Shown one piece after another: positions 1 to 6,430 of a stretch of DNA of 26,119 nt (positions are counted from its first letter, which is position 1; each line of letters begins with the position of its first letter). A model generated the notes under the pieces. That model was not told the origin of the DNA, searched no databases, and saw only the letters and a program-made list of their open reading frames with translations. Made by a program: the position numbers and the translations under genes. The DNA comes from an uncultured Clostridia bacterium (GTDB taxonomy: Bacteria; Bacillota; Clostridia; Christensenellales; CAG-917), in the NCBI GenBank assembly GCA_937881285.1, contig CALGEU010000366.1:1-26119 (forward strand). Direction: 5' to 3'.

Positions 1-1
1 G

Positions 2-85
2 GACAAGGCTCGCGACGACATCTTGAATCACGAAGTCGTTGCCGATTTGTACAAGAAACGCAAAGCGTTTGAGAATAAAGCCTAA
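2..85 (+). CDS. C-terminal end of an unidentified protein (5' truncated by window)
   Basis: An open frame entering from the left edge runs 27 codons to a TAA and ends in a charged, Lys-rich helix-like tail (ending KAFENKA). The next gene starts 18 bases after the stop with the same polarity, so this is probably the upstream member of the early operon. Too little is visible to assign a family. In phages, DNA recombination or replication genes often lie upstream of PcfK/PcfJ-like genes, but nothing in these residues proves that here. Confidence 0.55.
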   Translation, partial: DKARDDILNHEVVADLYKKRKAFENKA

Positions 86-103
86 CGGCGTGGGAGAGAA
101 GAT

Positions 104-472
104 ATGGCAAGAATCAACCTTGAAGCAAAGAATGATTATGAAAATGCCGTGTTGAAATACCTTGAAGAGAACGCATCTGATGTTCTCGTTGAAAAAATCA
201 ATTCCGGCAAAAAAACACTTCGATCATGTTTTGATTACATCCGGGGCGAAGCAAAAAAGCAGGCGCAAGGCGGATGCGCGATGATTTCGGATGCAGTTGT
301 ATTCGGGTGGGCAATTCACTACTTTGAAGAAGACGAAATCAAAGTAAAAGATACTGGCGAGACAAAGCCTATTCCCGAACCGAAAGAATTAATCAAGAAG
401 ACCGAAAAGAAACAAGCCAAGACCGTTGAAAAGAACGAAGAGCAGTTGTCACTGTTCGCATTGTTGGGGTGA
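104..472 (+). CDS. PcfK-like protein
   Basis: A 122-residue protein starting at an ATG preceded by a GGAGAGAAG-type ribosome site. Residues about 20-75 carry a pattern I recognise from the PcfK-like family: an Ala-Ser-rich helix, KINSGKKTL, a Cys-Tyr-Ile helix, an Ala-Lys helix, then VVFGWAIHYFEED. The C-terminal third is a charged low-complexity Lys/Glu linker ending in a short hydrophobic LSLFALL peptide. It is followed immediately by a PcfJ-like gene, the pairing first named on the enterococcal conjugative plasmid pCF10 and common in mobile elements of Bacillota. The biochemical role of PcfK is not established; a part in element DNA metabolism is inference. The assignment rests on motif memory plus the neighbour. 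Confidence 0.75.
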   Translation: MARINLEAKNDYENAVLKYLEENASDVLVEKINSGKKTLRSCFDYIRGEAKKQAQGGCAMISDAVVFGWAIHYFEEDEIKVKDTGETKPIPEPKELIKKTEKKQAKTVEKNEEQLSLFALLG

Positions 473-475
473 GAT

Positions 476-1759
476 ATGAAAGCATCACTGATTAAGGCAA
501 TACCGAGAGAAGTTAAAGCGGAAATTAAAAGGCTTGATGCAATCCGACTTAACTTATCCTTGCGGAACAATACGAGATACTACTCATACTTCGACACGGT
601 CGGCTGCGACCTTGCCAAAGTAACGGTCGCCGTAAAAAACCATCCAAAAACGAAGAAACCAATGATTAAGCAAGTCGCTGTACACGGTATCAGTGGTTGG
701 GCGTTTGCAAGAGATATGGACTACACTTATATCGCTGGCTATCAGACGTATTGGGGCAATAGTGAGATTAAAGGCATTAAAGAAAAGCCTTCGCCGTGGG
801 TTGGGGTTGAAGAAAAGTATTTCGATCCGATGTCCGACCAAGTTTGTCTTGAAAGACTCGAAAATACACCGTACAAATATTCCGGATACAAACAATGTTG
901 CGAACAAGGCATAGATGTGTTTGATTATTTGAAGACGTGGATAGAACACCCAAAGGCTGAATTGCTTATGAAAGCCGGAATAGGGTGGCTCTGCAAAAGC
1001 AAGCGAATAATCAATCGATGCGAGATGGACAAGTTGTTTATTACTTTTATACGGCGCAACGTCGAGTTTTTGAGAATGAATAGACCGAGCATCTCGACAA
1101 TTATACGAGCGTTCCGCTCGAATATACCGATAAACAATGCGATGTTTATTGAAGAGTTCTACACAAGCAATTCGGAATATATACAGGACATTAAAGTGGT
1201 CGTACGTGAGAATGAGATCAACCATCTCGTTGCGTATTTAGAGAAGAACAACATCAACAAAGAAAGTTATGCGGACTATGTGCATGCTTGTGTGTTTCTC
1301 GGAATCGACATGAACGACACAAAGAACAAATACCCGTTGGACTTCGATTATTGGCACAATATGCGACTTGACCAATACTACGCACAAACCGATTGCAAAA
1401 TGCCGGGGAGAATGGCGGATGTTTCTTGTAAGTACAAGGGAATGCAATATTCCGGGATGTATTGCGTGATCATTGCAAAGTCAAAGTTCGACCTTGAAAG
1501 AGAAGGTAAAGTTTTACAACACTGCGTCGGGCGGATGAATTACGACGTAAGAATGGCGGAAGAAAAGAGTTTGATCTTTTTTGTAAGAAATACGGAAAAC
1601 CTTAATATGCCATACGTCACTCTTGAATATTCGTTGTCGCAAAAGAAAGTTGTGCAATGTTATGGCGCGCATGATTCTCGACCTTCGCAAGAAGTAATCG
1701 ACTTCGTATACAACAAGTGGCAACCTTATGCCACAGAGCAACTTGAACAAGTTGCATAG
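476..1759 (+). CDS. PcfJ-like protein
   Basis: A 427-residue protein starting 3 bases after the PcfK-like gene (GGTGAGAT ribosome site). The C-terminal region, about residues 335-420, has the PcfJ hallmarks: a Leu-x-x-Glu-Gly-x-x-Leu helix, the HCVG signature (LQHCVGRMNYD), an internal FFVRNTE strand, PYVTLEYS, then VVQCYGAHDSRPS. The N-terminal two thirds are helical and basic with several Cys residues and no family I can name. PcfJ homologues occur on conjugative plasmids, integrative elements and phages next to PcfK; function is unsettled, with a DNA-associated role usually presumed. Length is in the usual range and the frame is intact. Confidence 0.8.
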   Translation: MKASLIKAIPREVKAEIKRLDAIRLNLSLRNNTRYYSYFDTVGCDLAKVTVAVKNHPKTKKPMIKQVAVHGISGWAFARDMDYTYIAGYQTYWGNSEIKGIKEKPSPWVGVEEKYFDPMSDQVCLERLENTPYKYSGYKQCCEQGIDVFDYLKTWIEHPKAELLMKAGIGWLCKSKRIINRCEMDKLFITFIRRNVEFLRMNRPSISTIIRAFRSNIPINNAMFIEEFYTSNSEYIQDIKVVVRENEINHLVAYLEKNNINKESYADYVHACVFLGIDMNDTKNKYPLDFDYWHNMRLDQYYAQTDCKMPGRMADVSCKYKGMQYSGMYCVIIAKSKFDLEREGKVLQHCVGRMNYDVRMAEEKSLIFFVRNTENLNMPYVTLEYSLSQKKVVQCYGAHDSRPSQEVIDFVYNKWQPYATEQLEQVA

Positions 1760-1771
1760 GAGAAAAACAAT

Positions 1772-1999
1772 ATGACGTGGGATGACTACAAAAAAGAATT
1801 ATACGAAGCGTGTGCCATGCATATCAACGCGGCAAGCATTGCTGCTGATAGATATGCATCGGCAAAGACCGAGCAAGAACGTGCCCAAGCAAAAATTGAA
1901 AACAAAGAACACCTTGCAGCGCACTTTGCTCTTCAGTGGGCATTGTACAAGGCAAGCGAAATTGAAAAAGGAGAGAAAAATGTTTCAAATAATCATTAA
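1772..1999 (+). CDS. Small Ala-rich helical protein, unknown
   Basis: A 75-residue protein with an AGGAG site 8-12 bases before its ATG. It is predominantly helical and Ala/Glu/Lys-rich, with a single WDDY motif near the start and a central stretch of alternating charges consistent with one long helix or helical hairpin. No signal peptide, membrane segment or catalytic motif is visible. Its last codons overlap the first 20 bases of the next gene, a translational-coupling arrangement. I do not recognise a family; small helical proteins like this are common accessory genes in phage early operons. Confidence 0.7.
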   Translation: MTWDDYKKELYEACAMHINAASIAADRYASAKTEQERAQAKIENKEHLAAHFALQWALYKASEIEKGEKNVSNNH

Positions 2000-2309
2000 A
2001 GACCTAGACACAGGCGAAATCAAAACTGACAAGAAAATAAAATGCTTTATAGCAGGGGGATGTGACGAAAATGGTAACGGCGTTATAGTGAATGCAATCG
2101 CAGGCACGCCCGCAGAATGTGTTAGTGCATTGTGTGCCGCCGAAGCCGCAAAAAAGAGAGTAATCGAAAAACCGGGCGTAGCAGTAGCATTTCTATTCGC
2201 AGGACTAAAAGGCGATTTGGACGATTTGCTGAAAGATATGAACGACGACGAAGAAGGCACTGAGATCGAATACGAAAATTGCACGATAAAGGCAGGGAAA
2301 GACGAATGA
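1980..2309 (+). CDS. Small acidic protein, unknown
   Basis: A 109-residue protein. The frame is open from further upstream, but I choose the ATG at 1980 because AAAGGAGAG lies directly before it and the upstream extension is an out-of-frame copy of the previous gene. It begins with a beta-rich segment (MFQIIIKDLDTGE), has a Gly/Ala/Cys-rich middle and a very acidic C-terminus (DMNDDEEGTE). It overlaps the preceding gene by 20 bases and the following ATG by 4 bases (ATGA). No family is recognised. Acidic small proteins in this position can be DNA mimics or inhibitors of host proteins, but nothing specific supports that here. Confidence 0.65.
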   Translation: MFQIIIKDLDTGEIKTDKKIKCFIAGGCDENGNGVIVNAIAGTPAECVSALCAAEAAKKRVIEKPGVAVAFLFAGLKGDLDDLLKDMNDDEEGTEIEYENCTIKAGKDE

Positions 2310-2881
2310 AAAGAATAGAAATAGACGAACTTACATTTTCAAAACTTATGAACGGCGTAAAAAGAAGCGTATCCACTGGCGGATACAAGGAATCGCTCGA
2401 ATACATACAACTCAAAGTCAGCGCAGATAAAGTAGTCGCTTTTTCTACAGATGGATACAGGGCGGCGAGAGTCGAAATCAAACATACATATCCGATTGAA
2501 GAAGAGTTTGTGTGTTACATCAAGCCTATCCCGATAAAAGTAAGCAAGACATTAACAGGCGTAGTTGTAATAGAAAAAACAGAGAAAGAAACCTTTGTCG
2601 AAGTTCCGACCGCCTTTGGTTCTTGTAGATACCGTTTTGCGCCACCAAAAGACAACTACATAGATGCAGAAAACGTGTATAGGACGGCAAAAGTACACGA
2701 CAGAGAAGTTAGTTTCCGCGTGTCTGCTGCAATAAACGCATTCCGAGCGTTGAACGGAACGAATGATTATAACTATGCAACCATTGAAACGTCTGACGAC
2801 AAGATTAAGGCATTCGTCATTCGAGCAGAACAAGACGGAATCATAAACGAGCAAATTATATTGCCGGTGCGCAAAGTTTGA
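2306..2881 (+). CDS. Short sliding-clamp-like (DnaN-related) protein
   Basis: A 191-residue protein starting at ATG 2306, coupled by a 4-base overlap to the previous stop. Residues about 30-55 resemble the bacterial DNA polymerase III beta-clamp pattern (strand, short turn, VVAFSTDGYRAARVEI, compare the clamp's aTDgyRla). The protein ends in IILPVRKV, reminiscent of the clamp C-terminus (PmRl). In between are alternating beta strands as expected of clamp domains. Classical beta clamps are about 370 residues in three domains; this one could hold only one and a half to two, so a higher-order ring or a non-ring role would be needed. The function (processivity, or binding and diverting the host replisome) is inference. 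Confidence in the clamp relationship is moderate. Confidence 0.5.
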   Translation: MKRIEIDELTFSKLMNGVKRSVSTGGYKESLEYIQLKVSADKVVAFSTDGYRAARVEIKHTYPIEEEFVCYIKPIPIKVSKTLTGVVVIEKTEKETFVEVPTAFGSCRYRFAPPKDNYIDAENVYRTAKVHDREVSFRVSAAINAFRALNGTNDYNYATIETSDDKIKAFVIRAEQDGIINEQIILPVRKV

Positions 2882-2893
2882 GATGGGGCGGAA

Positions 2894-3577
2894 ATGAACG
2901 CAGTTTTAATATCAATACAACCGAAATGGGTTGAGAAAATAGCAAACGGAGAAAAGACAATCGAAGTGCGCAAGACCGCACCGAAACAAGTGCCATTCAA
3001 AGCCTACATCTACTGCACAAACACGCCACAACTTCATCATTTATACGATTTAAGGCACGTCAACGGCGACACTGGCAAAATAAGACTCGGATGTGTGCAG
3101 CACAATAAATACAGCCTTGTTGCAGGTGGATGGCTAAACGGCAAAGTTATAGGCGAATTTATCGTTGATAACGTTGTCGAGTTTGAAAGCGAATTTCACG
3201 ATGACAACTCAACAGAAGAACTGCGCCGAGTTTGGTATGACGAAGACGACGGCGAACGAGATGCGGAACTGTTTGCAGAAGACAGCGAGCCGAACTACCT
3301 TTGCACAGCGGCTTGCTTGACTTGGTACGAACTCAAAAATTACGTCGGAACCGGCGATCGCATATTCTACGCTTGGCACATATCCGACTTGAAAATTTAC
3401 GATAAGCCAAAAGAACTACACGAGTTCAAGAGAGAATGTCCGAAGACCAGCATAAAACGCTCCGACTGCATAACTTGCCCGTTCGAATACTACGAACCGC
3501 GCAAAAGCGTTTCGAGCTGCGACGCATATCTTAAAAGACCACCGCAATCGTGGCAATATGTACAGGAGTTGGAATAA
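2894..3577 (+). CDS. ASCH-domain protein
   Basis: A 227-residue protein. The N-terminus has the ASCH signature: ISIQPKWVEKI, then the conserved helix-loop GEKTIEVRK (residues about 19-27), followed by beta strands with AYIYCT and later GKVIGEFIVDNVVEF. This matches the PUA-like ASCH fold found widely in phages, thought to bind RNA or modified nucleotides; some relatives are nucleases or deacylases acting on modified cytidine. The C-terminal region adds a Cys cluster (CITCPFEYYEPRKSVSSCDAY) that could bind metal. The gene is separated by 12 bases from the clamp-like gene, and its stop shares one base with the next ATG. The substrate is unknown. Confidence 0.8.
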   Translation: MNAVLISIQPKWVEKIANGEKTIEVRKTAPKQVPFKAYIYCTNTPQLHHLYDLRHVNGDTGKIRLGCVQHNKYSLVAGGWLNGKVIGEFIVDNVVEFESEFHDDNSTEELRRVWYDEDDGERDAELFAEDSEPNYLCTAACLTWYELKNYVGTGDRIFYAWHISDLKIYDKPKELHEFKRECPKTSIKRSDCITCPFEYYEPRKSVSSCDAYLKRPPQSWQYVQELE

Positions 3578-4158
3578 TGAAAAAGAAACAAGACCAAATA
3601 CGACAAATGATTGAAATTATTGTGAAATCTCAATTCGATTGTAGCAAACAACGCTGCTTTGTATGCCGCCATCATTCAGACAACTATGATTGTCGATTGC
3701 GAGAAAGAGCCAGTAAACAAGCCTATGCTCTTATCAAAGCGGGCTATGGAGATGTGTCAGAATATAAGGAAAAAATTCAATCGCTTAAAAATAACGAAAT
3801 TGTAACAATTAAAACATGTAATCAAATAGTGCGTGATACTTATAGAAAAACACAAGCAGAACTCAAGCAAGCGTCGGATAAAATAAATTTGTTGCAGGAT
3901 AGCATCAAAGAAAAAGATGCTGAAATTAAAAGGCTGAAAGAAGTCGTTAAAAACTATAAAGAAGTACTTTGTGAAACAACACAACGAAAAGATGATGCAA
4001 CTAAACTTAACGACACGCTTGTTGAAGAATATGAGAACAAAATCAAGCAATCGCAAATCGATGTACTGAACAAGGTGAAAGAACAGGTGTTTCATGGTGT
4101 CAGTCTATTCTTTCTTCAACTTTACATCGATGAACTAATCAAGGAGATAGAAAAATGA
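3577..4158 (+). CDS. Cys-rich N-terminus plus coiled-coil protein, unknown
   Basis: A 193-residue protein. The ATG at 3577 overlaps the upstream TAA by one base (TAATG) and has GGAGTTGGAA before it. Residues about 20-37 contain C-x5-C-x2-C-x2-H plus a downstream Cys, a plausible single zinc site. From about residue 55 to 180 the sequence is a long heptad-like coiled coil rich in Lys/Glu/Gln, ending in a more hydrophobic helix. The ATG of the following membrane protein overlaps its stop by 4 bases. The architecture (metal site, coiled coil, coupled membrane partner) suggests a structural or sensing complex, but I recognise no family. Confidence 0.65.
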   Translation: MKKKQDQIRQMIEIIVKSQFDCSKQRCFVCRHHSDNYDCRLRERASKQAYALIKAGYGDVSEYKEKIQSLKNNEIVTIKTCNQIVRDTYRKTQAELKQASDKINLLQDSIKEKDAEIKRLKEVVKNYKEVLCETTQRKDDATKLNDTLVEEYENKIKQSQIDVLNKVKEQVFHGVSLFFLQLYIDELIKEIEK

Positions 4159-4580
4159 TTATACTGATAGTTTTAGGAGTTTTGTTGGCAATAGCAATTA
4201 TTACTTTTGCGGTTTTTTTCGTCAAAGATAACAATAATTGCATTTGGGAAATCGCCGCATTTGCTATGGTGGTACTCATCGTCGCACTTATAGTTGCAGG
4301 TGGATTTGCAATAAGTGCAAAGGTAGGAGCGAAGTATGACAAGGCGTATATCGAAATGAACTCTCAATATGAAGTTTTGGTGCATCGTCTCGAAAATCAA
4401 ACAGACCATATTCTCGAAGACACCGAACTTTACAACGACATAGTGGAGTACAACACAACGGTAAGGCAAGAGAAAAAATTACTCGATAGTAAATGGATTG
4501 GAATATTCTACGACAAGAGCATTATGAAATGCAAAGAAATCGATTTGAGTGCTTTTAGCAAGGGGGTGCAACATGCATAG
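4155..4580 (+). CDS. Small two-helix membrane protein with cytoplasmic or periplasmic tail
   Basis: A 141-residue protein. It begins with a highly hydrophobic helix (about residues 2-22, IILIVLGVLLAIAIITFAVF), a short Asn-rich loop, a second transmembrane helix (about 33-55), then a soluble, charged C-terminal helix-rich region with one Cys. Four-base overlap with the gene before it and 8-base overlap with the gene after it show tight coupling within an operon of membrane proteins. No family is recognised. Phage early membrane proteins of this type sometimes mediate superinfection exclusion; that is only a possibility here. Confidence 0.65.
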   Translation: MIILIVLGVLLAIAIITFAVFFVKDNNNCIWEIAAFAMVVLIVALIVAGGFAISAKVGAKYDKAYIEMNSQYEVLVHRLENQTDHILEDTELYNDIVEYNTTVRQEKKLLDSKWIGIFYDKSIMKCKEIDLSAFSKGVQHA

Positions 4581-4752
4581 GAATATCGCAGTTAATTTAG
4601 TTTTGATAGTTATACAAGGAATTGCGCTTGCTGTTCTCGGCGCATTTGCTATTTACTATACTGTAGAAGATGAAGCACCAGCCATAGTATCATTTATAGC
4701 GTTGTATCTCGCGGTCACAAGTTGGGGCATTCGTAAAATCATTACTTTGTGA
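4573..4752 (+). CDS. 59-residue two-helix membrane protein
   Basis: The ATG at 4573 lies inside the end of the preceding gene and has an AGGGGGTG ribosome site 5-12 bases upstream, which decides the start over an upstream alternative. The product is almost entirely membrane: helix one about residues 7-29 (VNLVLIVIQGIALAVLGAFA) and helix two about 37-55, joined by a short acidic loop (VEDEAP). It ends six bases before the next tiny membrane gene. The size and topology resemble phage holin-like or exclusion peptides, but the position in the early region argues against holin. Function unknown. Confidence 0.6.
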   Translation: MHRNIAVNLVLIVIQGIALAVLGAFAIYYTVEDEAPAIVSFIALYLAVTSWGIRKIITL

Positions 4753-4758
4753 GACATA

Positions 4759-4860
4759 ATGGATAATTTGTTTAGAATCATAGCAATAATTCTTTCGGTC
4801 ATCGGTCTTGGGCTTTCTATAGTGGCAATTCTTATGAACCACGGGATTATCCCTAACTAA
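4759..4860 (+). CDS. 33-residue single-span membrane peptide
   Basis: A short open frame starting with ATG 4759, with only a weak ribosome site (GTGAGA). It encodes one hydrophobic helix of about 22 residues (IIAIILSVIGLGLSIVAIL) and a short NHGIIPN tail. Its place directly after two other small membrane genes and just before a non-coding spacer supports it being the last gene of the operon. Very short hydrophobic frames arise by chance, so confidence is limited; no relative is recognised. Confidence 0.45.
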   Translation: MDNLFRIIAIILSVIGLGLSIVAILMNHGIIPN

Positions 4861-4920
4861 AAAACTTTTCAAAAACTAAAAGTGTAGCGGAAAGTAGCGG
4901 TAAGATATGGTATGTTCTGT

Positions 4921-4967
4921 ATGGTTGGAAGTGTGGATGACCGTTTTGGCACACGCTTTCCAACCAT
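4921..4967 (+). ncRNA. Long hairpin of unknown role
   Basis: ATGGTTGGAA at 4921-4930 pairs perfectly with TTCCAACCAT at 4958-4967. GTGTG (4931-4935) continues the stem with CACAC (4950-4954) after a three-base bulge (GCT). The apical loop has a further possible CC/GG pair. There is no U tract after it, so it is not a simple terminator. It could be a protein-binding leader, a processing site or the core of a small RNA; the role is unknown. Confidence 0.45.
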
Positions 4968-4986
4968 TCTCTCCCTAAAAAAGCCT

Positions 4987-5017
4987 GCGAAACCCTGCTA
5001 TTTGGCGGGGTTTTCGC
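4987..5017 (+). terminator. Terminator-like hairpin before the late block
   Basis: GCGAAACCCTGC (4987-4998) pairs with GCGGGGTTTTCGC (5005-5017) with one bulged T and one G-T pair, loop of six bases. The right arm includes TTTT but is not followed by a long U run, so termination efficiency is uncertain. It ends six bases before the GGAG of the gene at 5033, so it could also affect translation of that gene. Confidence 0.45.
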
Positions 5018-5032
5018 TTATAGGAGCATACA

Positions 5033-5476
5033 ATGAAATGGAACGAAAGCGAACATCCAAGAGACGATGACGGAAAGTTTAAGGACGGAACCGGTGGTGG
5101 CGGCAAAACGCAGTGGATAACATCGAAGAGAGACTATTCCAACGTGCAGGCTGACGAAAAGGACTTGCAATATGATTCGGAGAATGGTAAAATAAAACAA
5201 AACAAAGGTTTTATTAACATTCAACTGTTTGCACCACGACTTGAAGAGCAATCAACGCAAGAGTTGGAGAAAACTATTAAGTCTCATGAAAAGATTATGG
5301 AGATTCATAAAGATAAGATCAAAAACCCTGAAAAGCATTGTAGTGATTGGGAAAGTATTGATCAAAGGAAAAGAGATGGACGCATTGAGTATTGGGAAAA
5401 AGAAATTAAAAACCATACAAAATTAATCAAAAAAGCGCAGGAGTTAATAAAGGAGAGAAAAGATGGAAAAAAGTGA
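5033..5476 (+). CDS. Phage cargo-like protein with EHPRDDDGKF / KTQWIT N-terminus
   Basis: A 147-residue protein with an AGGAGC ribosome site. Residues 5-20 read SEHPRDDDGKFKDGTG, a linker motif I associate with phage minor head and toxin-bearing phage proteins. Then GGGKTQWITSKRDYSNVQ follows, a string nearly repeated in the gene at 14421 (KTQWITTDRNYSKLQ). A hydrophobic FINIQLFAP segment (about 61-69) recalls the starts of many Clostridial phage capsid or scaffold proteins. The C-terminal half is a charged helical region with HKDKIKNP and IEYWEKEIKNH. It sits before the tRNAs and terminase genes. A virion-packaged or MuF-associated accessory protein is plausible, not shown. Confidence 0.6.
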   Translation: MKWNESEHPRDDDGKFKDGTGGGGKTQWITSKRDYSNVQADEKDLQYDSENGKIKQNKGFINIQLFAPRLEEQSTQELEKTIKSHEKIMEIHKDKIKNPEKHCSDWESIDQRKRDGRIEYWEKEIKNHTKLIKKAQELIKERKDGKK

Positions 5477-5705
5477 TGAAGTTTTGGAAGTTATAAGCTG
5501 CTCGTTGAAAAGGTTGGAAGAACAACACGTCAATGAGTATATTGCGAAGCGAATGGAAGATCCGTATTATCGCGATGTGTTACAAGGTATGTATATGGCA
5601 ATCGATGTTATCAACAATGACCTTATGGGAGAATTTGGAACGGATGAAGTGTCAAAGGCATTAGGATTTTTCCAATTGGCAAATAAGCTTGAACGGAACA
5701 TGTGA
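5463..5705 (+). CDS. 80-residue helical protein, unknown
   Basis: The start codon at 5463 overlaps the end of the previous gene by 14 bases and has an AAAGGAGAG site 9-17 bases upstream. The product is acidic and wholly helical in appearance, without membrane or catalytic motifs; it has a Tyr/Met-rich centre (YYRDVLQGMYMAID). Translational coupling to the cargo-like gene makes an immunity or chaperone partner conceivable, the usual layout for toxin-partner pairs, but there is no direct evidence. No family is recognised. Confidence 0.6.
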   Translation: MEKSDEVLEVISCSLKRLEEQHVNEYIAKRMEDPYYRDVLQGMYMAIDVINNDLMGEFGTDEVSKALGFFQLANKLERNM

Positions 5706-5728
5706 TTTTTGAAGAAAACAACAGGAGT

Positions 5729-5803
5729 GCGAGTGTAATTCAATGGTTAGAATTTCGGTCTTCCAAACCGAATACGAGAGTTCGATTCTCTCTACTCGCT
5801 CCA
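5729..5803 (+). tRNA. tRNA-Gly (anticodon UCC)
   Basis: A complete cloverleaf can be drawn: acceptor GCGAGTG with TACTCGC (one G-U), four-pair D stem (ATTC/GAAT), anticodon stem TCGGT/ACCGA with loop CTTCCAA giving anticodon TCC, T arm GAGAG-TTCGATT-CTCTC, discriminator T and encoded CCA. It reads GGA codons. It is phage-borne by position, between a small phage gene and the small terminase gene. Confidence 0.93.
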
Positions 5804-5804
5804 C

Positions 5805-5890
5805 GGATGATTGACGTAACGGTAGCGTAGCGGTTTGCTAAACCGTCCGAGAGCAATCTCGTGCAAGTTCGACTCTTGCATCATCCGCCA
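5805..5890 (+). tRNA. tRNA-Ser (anticodon GCU)
   Basis: It starts one base after the preceding tRNA. Acceptor GGATGAT pairs with ATCATCC, the discriminator is G and CCA is encoded. The anticodon stem GCGGT/ACCGT encloses loop TTGCTAA (anticodon GCT). A long class II variable arm (CGAGA-GCAA-TCTCG) is present as required for serine, and the T arm is GCAAG-TTCGACT-CTTGC. It reads AGC and AGU codons. Confidence 0.93.
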
Positions 5891-5911
5891 ATTTTTTATA
5901 GAAAAAGAAAT

Positions 5912-5939
5912 AAGCACATCGTAACGGTGTGCTTTTTTT
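5912..5939 (+). terminator. Intrinsic terminator after the tRNA pair
   Basis: AAGCACATC (5912-5920) pairs with GGTGTGCTT (5926-5934, one G-T) across a GTAAC loop, followed by a run of seven T. This is a textbook rho-independent terminator placed 22 bases after the tRNA-Ser CCA and 33 bases before the small terminase gene. Packaging genes would then need read-through or their own promoter. Confidence 0.85.
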
Positions 5940-5971
5940 ATACACAAAAACACAAAAGGGGGTGGTCGCAA

Positions 5972-6430
5972 ATGACCAAAGCCGAAAGGGAAGCCTTGAA
6001 AGCCGAGTTCATCGCAGGCGACTACCGGACAATAAAAGAGTTTGCCGAAAAGAAAGGCATAGCATACACGGGCAATTTTCGTAATGATGTCGCCAAAGAA
6101 CATTGGTGGGAAGACAAGAAAGCACACAACAAGCGCATCCAAGACACAATCGTGGCAAAAGTAGAAGCAAAACGTGTTGAAGATGCATTGCGTGATGCAA
6201 CAGCACGGCAGAATGAGACATTGAAAGCAACTGCATTGGTTCGAGACAAGGCATTGAAACTTCTAGGAGCGGCAAGGTCTGCAAAGGAAGTAAATGCAAT
6301 AGCATCTGCGTTGTATCGAATTAACGAGATTGAGCGTGGACTTCTGAATTACGATAAAGGTTCGGGAGAAGATGCCAAGAGCAGGCTTGCAGAAGTAATT
6401 GATGCAATCAAAGGGGCGAGTAAACAATGA
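5972..6430 (+). CDS. terS: Terminase small subunit
   Basis: A 152-residue protein starting at ATG 5972 after AAAGGGGGTGG. The N-terminal 45 residues form a helix-turn-helix-like unit (FIAGDYRTIKEFAEKKGI, then a basic stretch), the typical DNA-recognition part of phage TerS proteins. A long charged central helix and a C-terminal oligomerisation-like region follow. It overlaps the large terminase start by 4 bases (ATGA), the classic TerS-TerL pair. TerS recognises the packaging site on the phage genome and regulates the motor. Identification is by size, helix-turn-helix and synteny. Confidence 0.82.
   Translation: MTKAEREALKAEFIAGDYRTIKEFAEKKGIAYTGNFRNDVAKEHWWEDKKAHNKRIQDTIVAKVEAKRVEDALRDATARQNETLKATALVRDKALKLLGAARSAKEVNAIASALYRINEIERGLLNYDKGSGEDAKSRLAEVIDAIKGASKQ

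Larger units (their letters stand above)
4861..5032. other. Non-coding spacer between early and late regions
   Basis: This 172-base stretch carries no plausible gene. It begins with an A-rich run, then a tandem AGTGTAGCGG / AAGTAGCGG segment, then two strong hairpins listed separately, and ends in the ribosome site (ATAGGAGC) of the gene at 5033. Its position between the early operon and the cargo/tRNA/packaging block makes it the natural place for a transcript boundary or late promoter. I could not identify a convincing -35/-10 pair. Confidence 0.6.

Noticed and set aside
584..1225. A 213-codon open frame on the minus strand opposite the PcfJ-like gene
   Set aside because: It mirrors the coding frame of a gene with clear family motifs, lacks a ribosome site and has an implausible composition. 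The other long minus-strand frames, for example at 6850-7572 and 22095-22715, were dropped for the same reason.
4885..4915. Tandem AGTGTAGCGG / AAGTAGCGG as the start of a CRISPR-like or iteron array
   Set aside because: There are only two short imperfect copies and no regular spacing or spacers. No CRISPR array was seen anywhere in the window.
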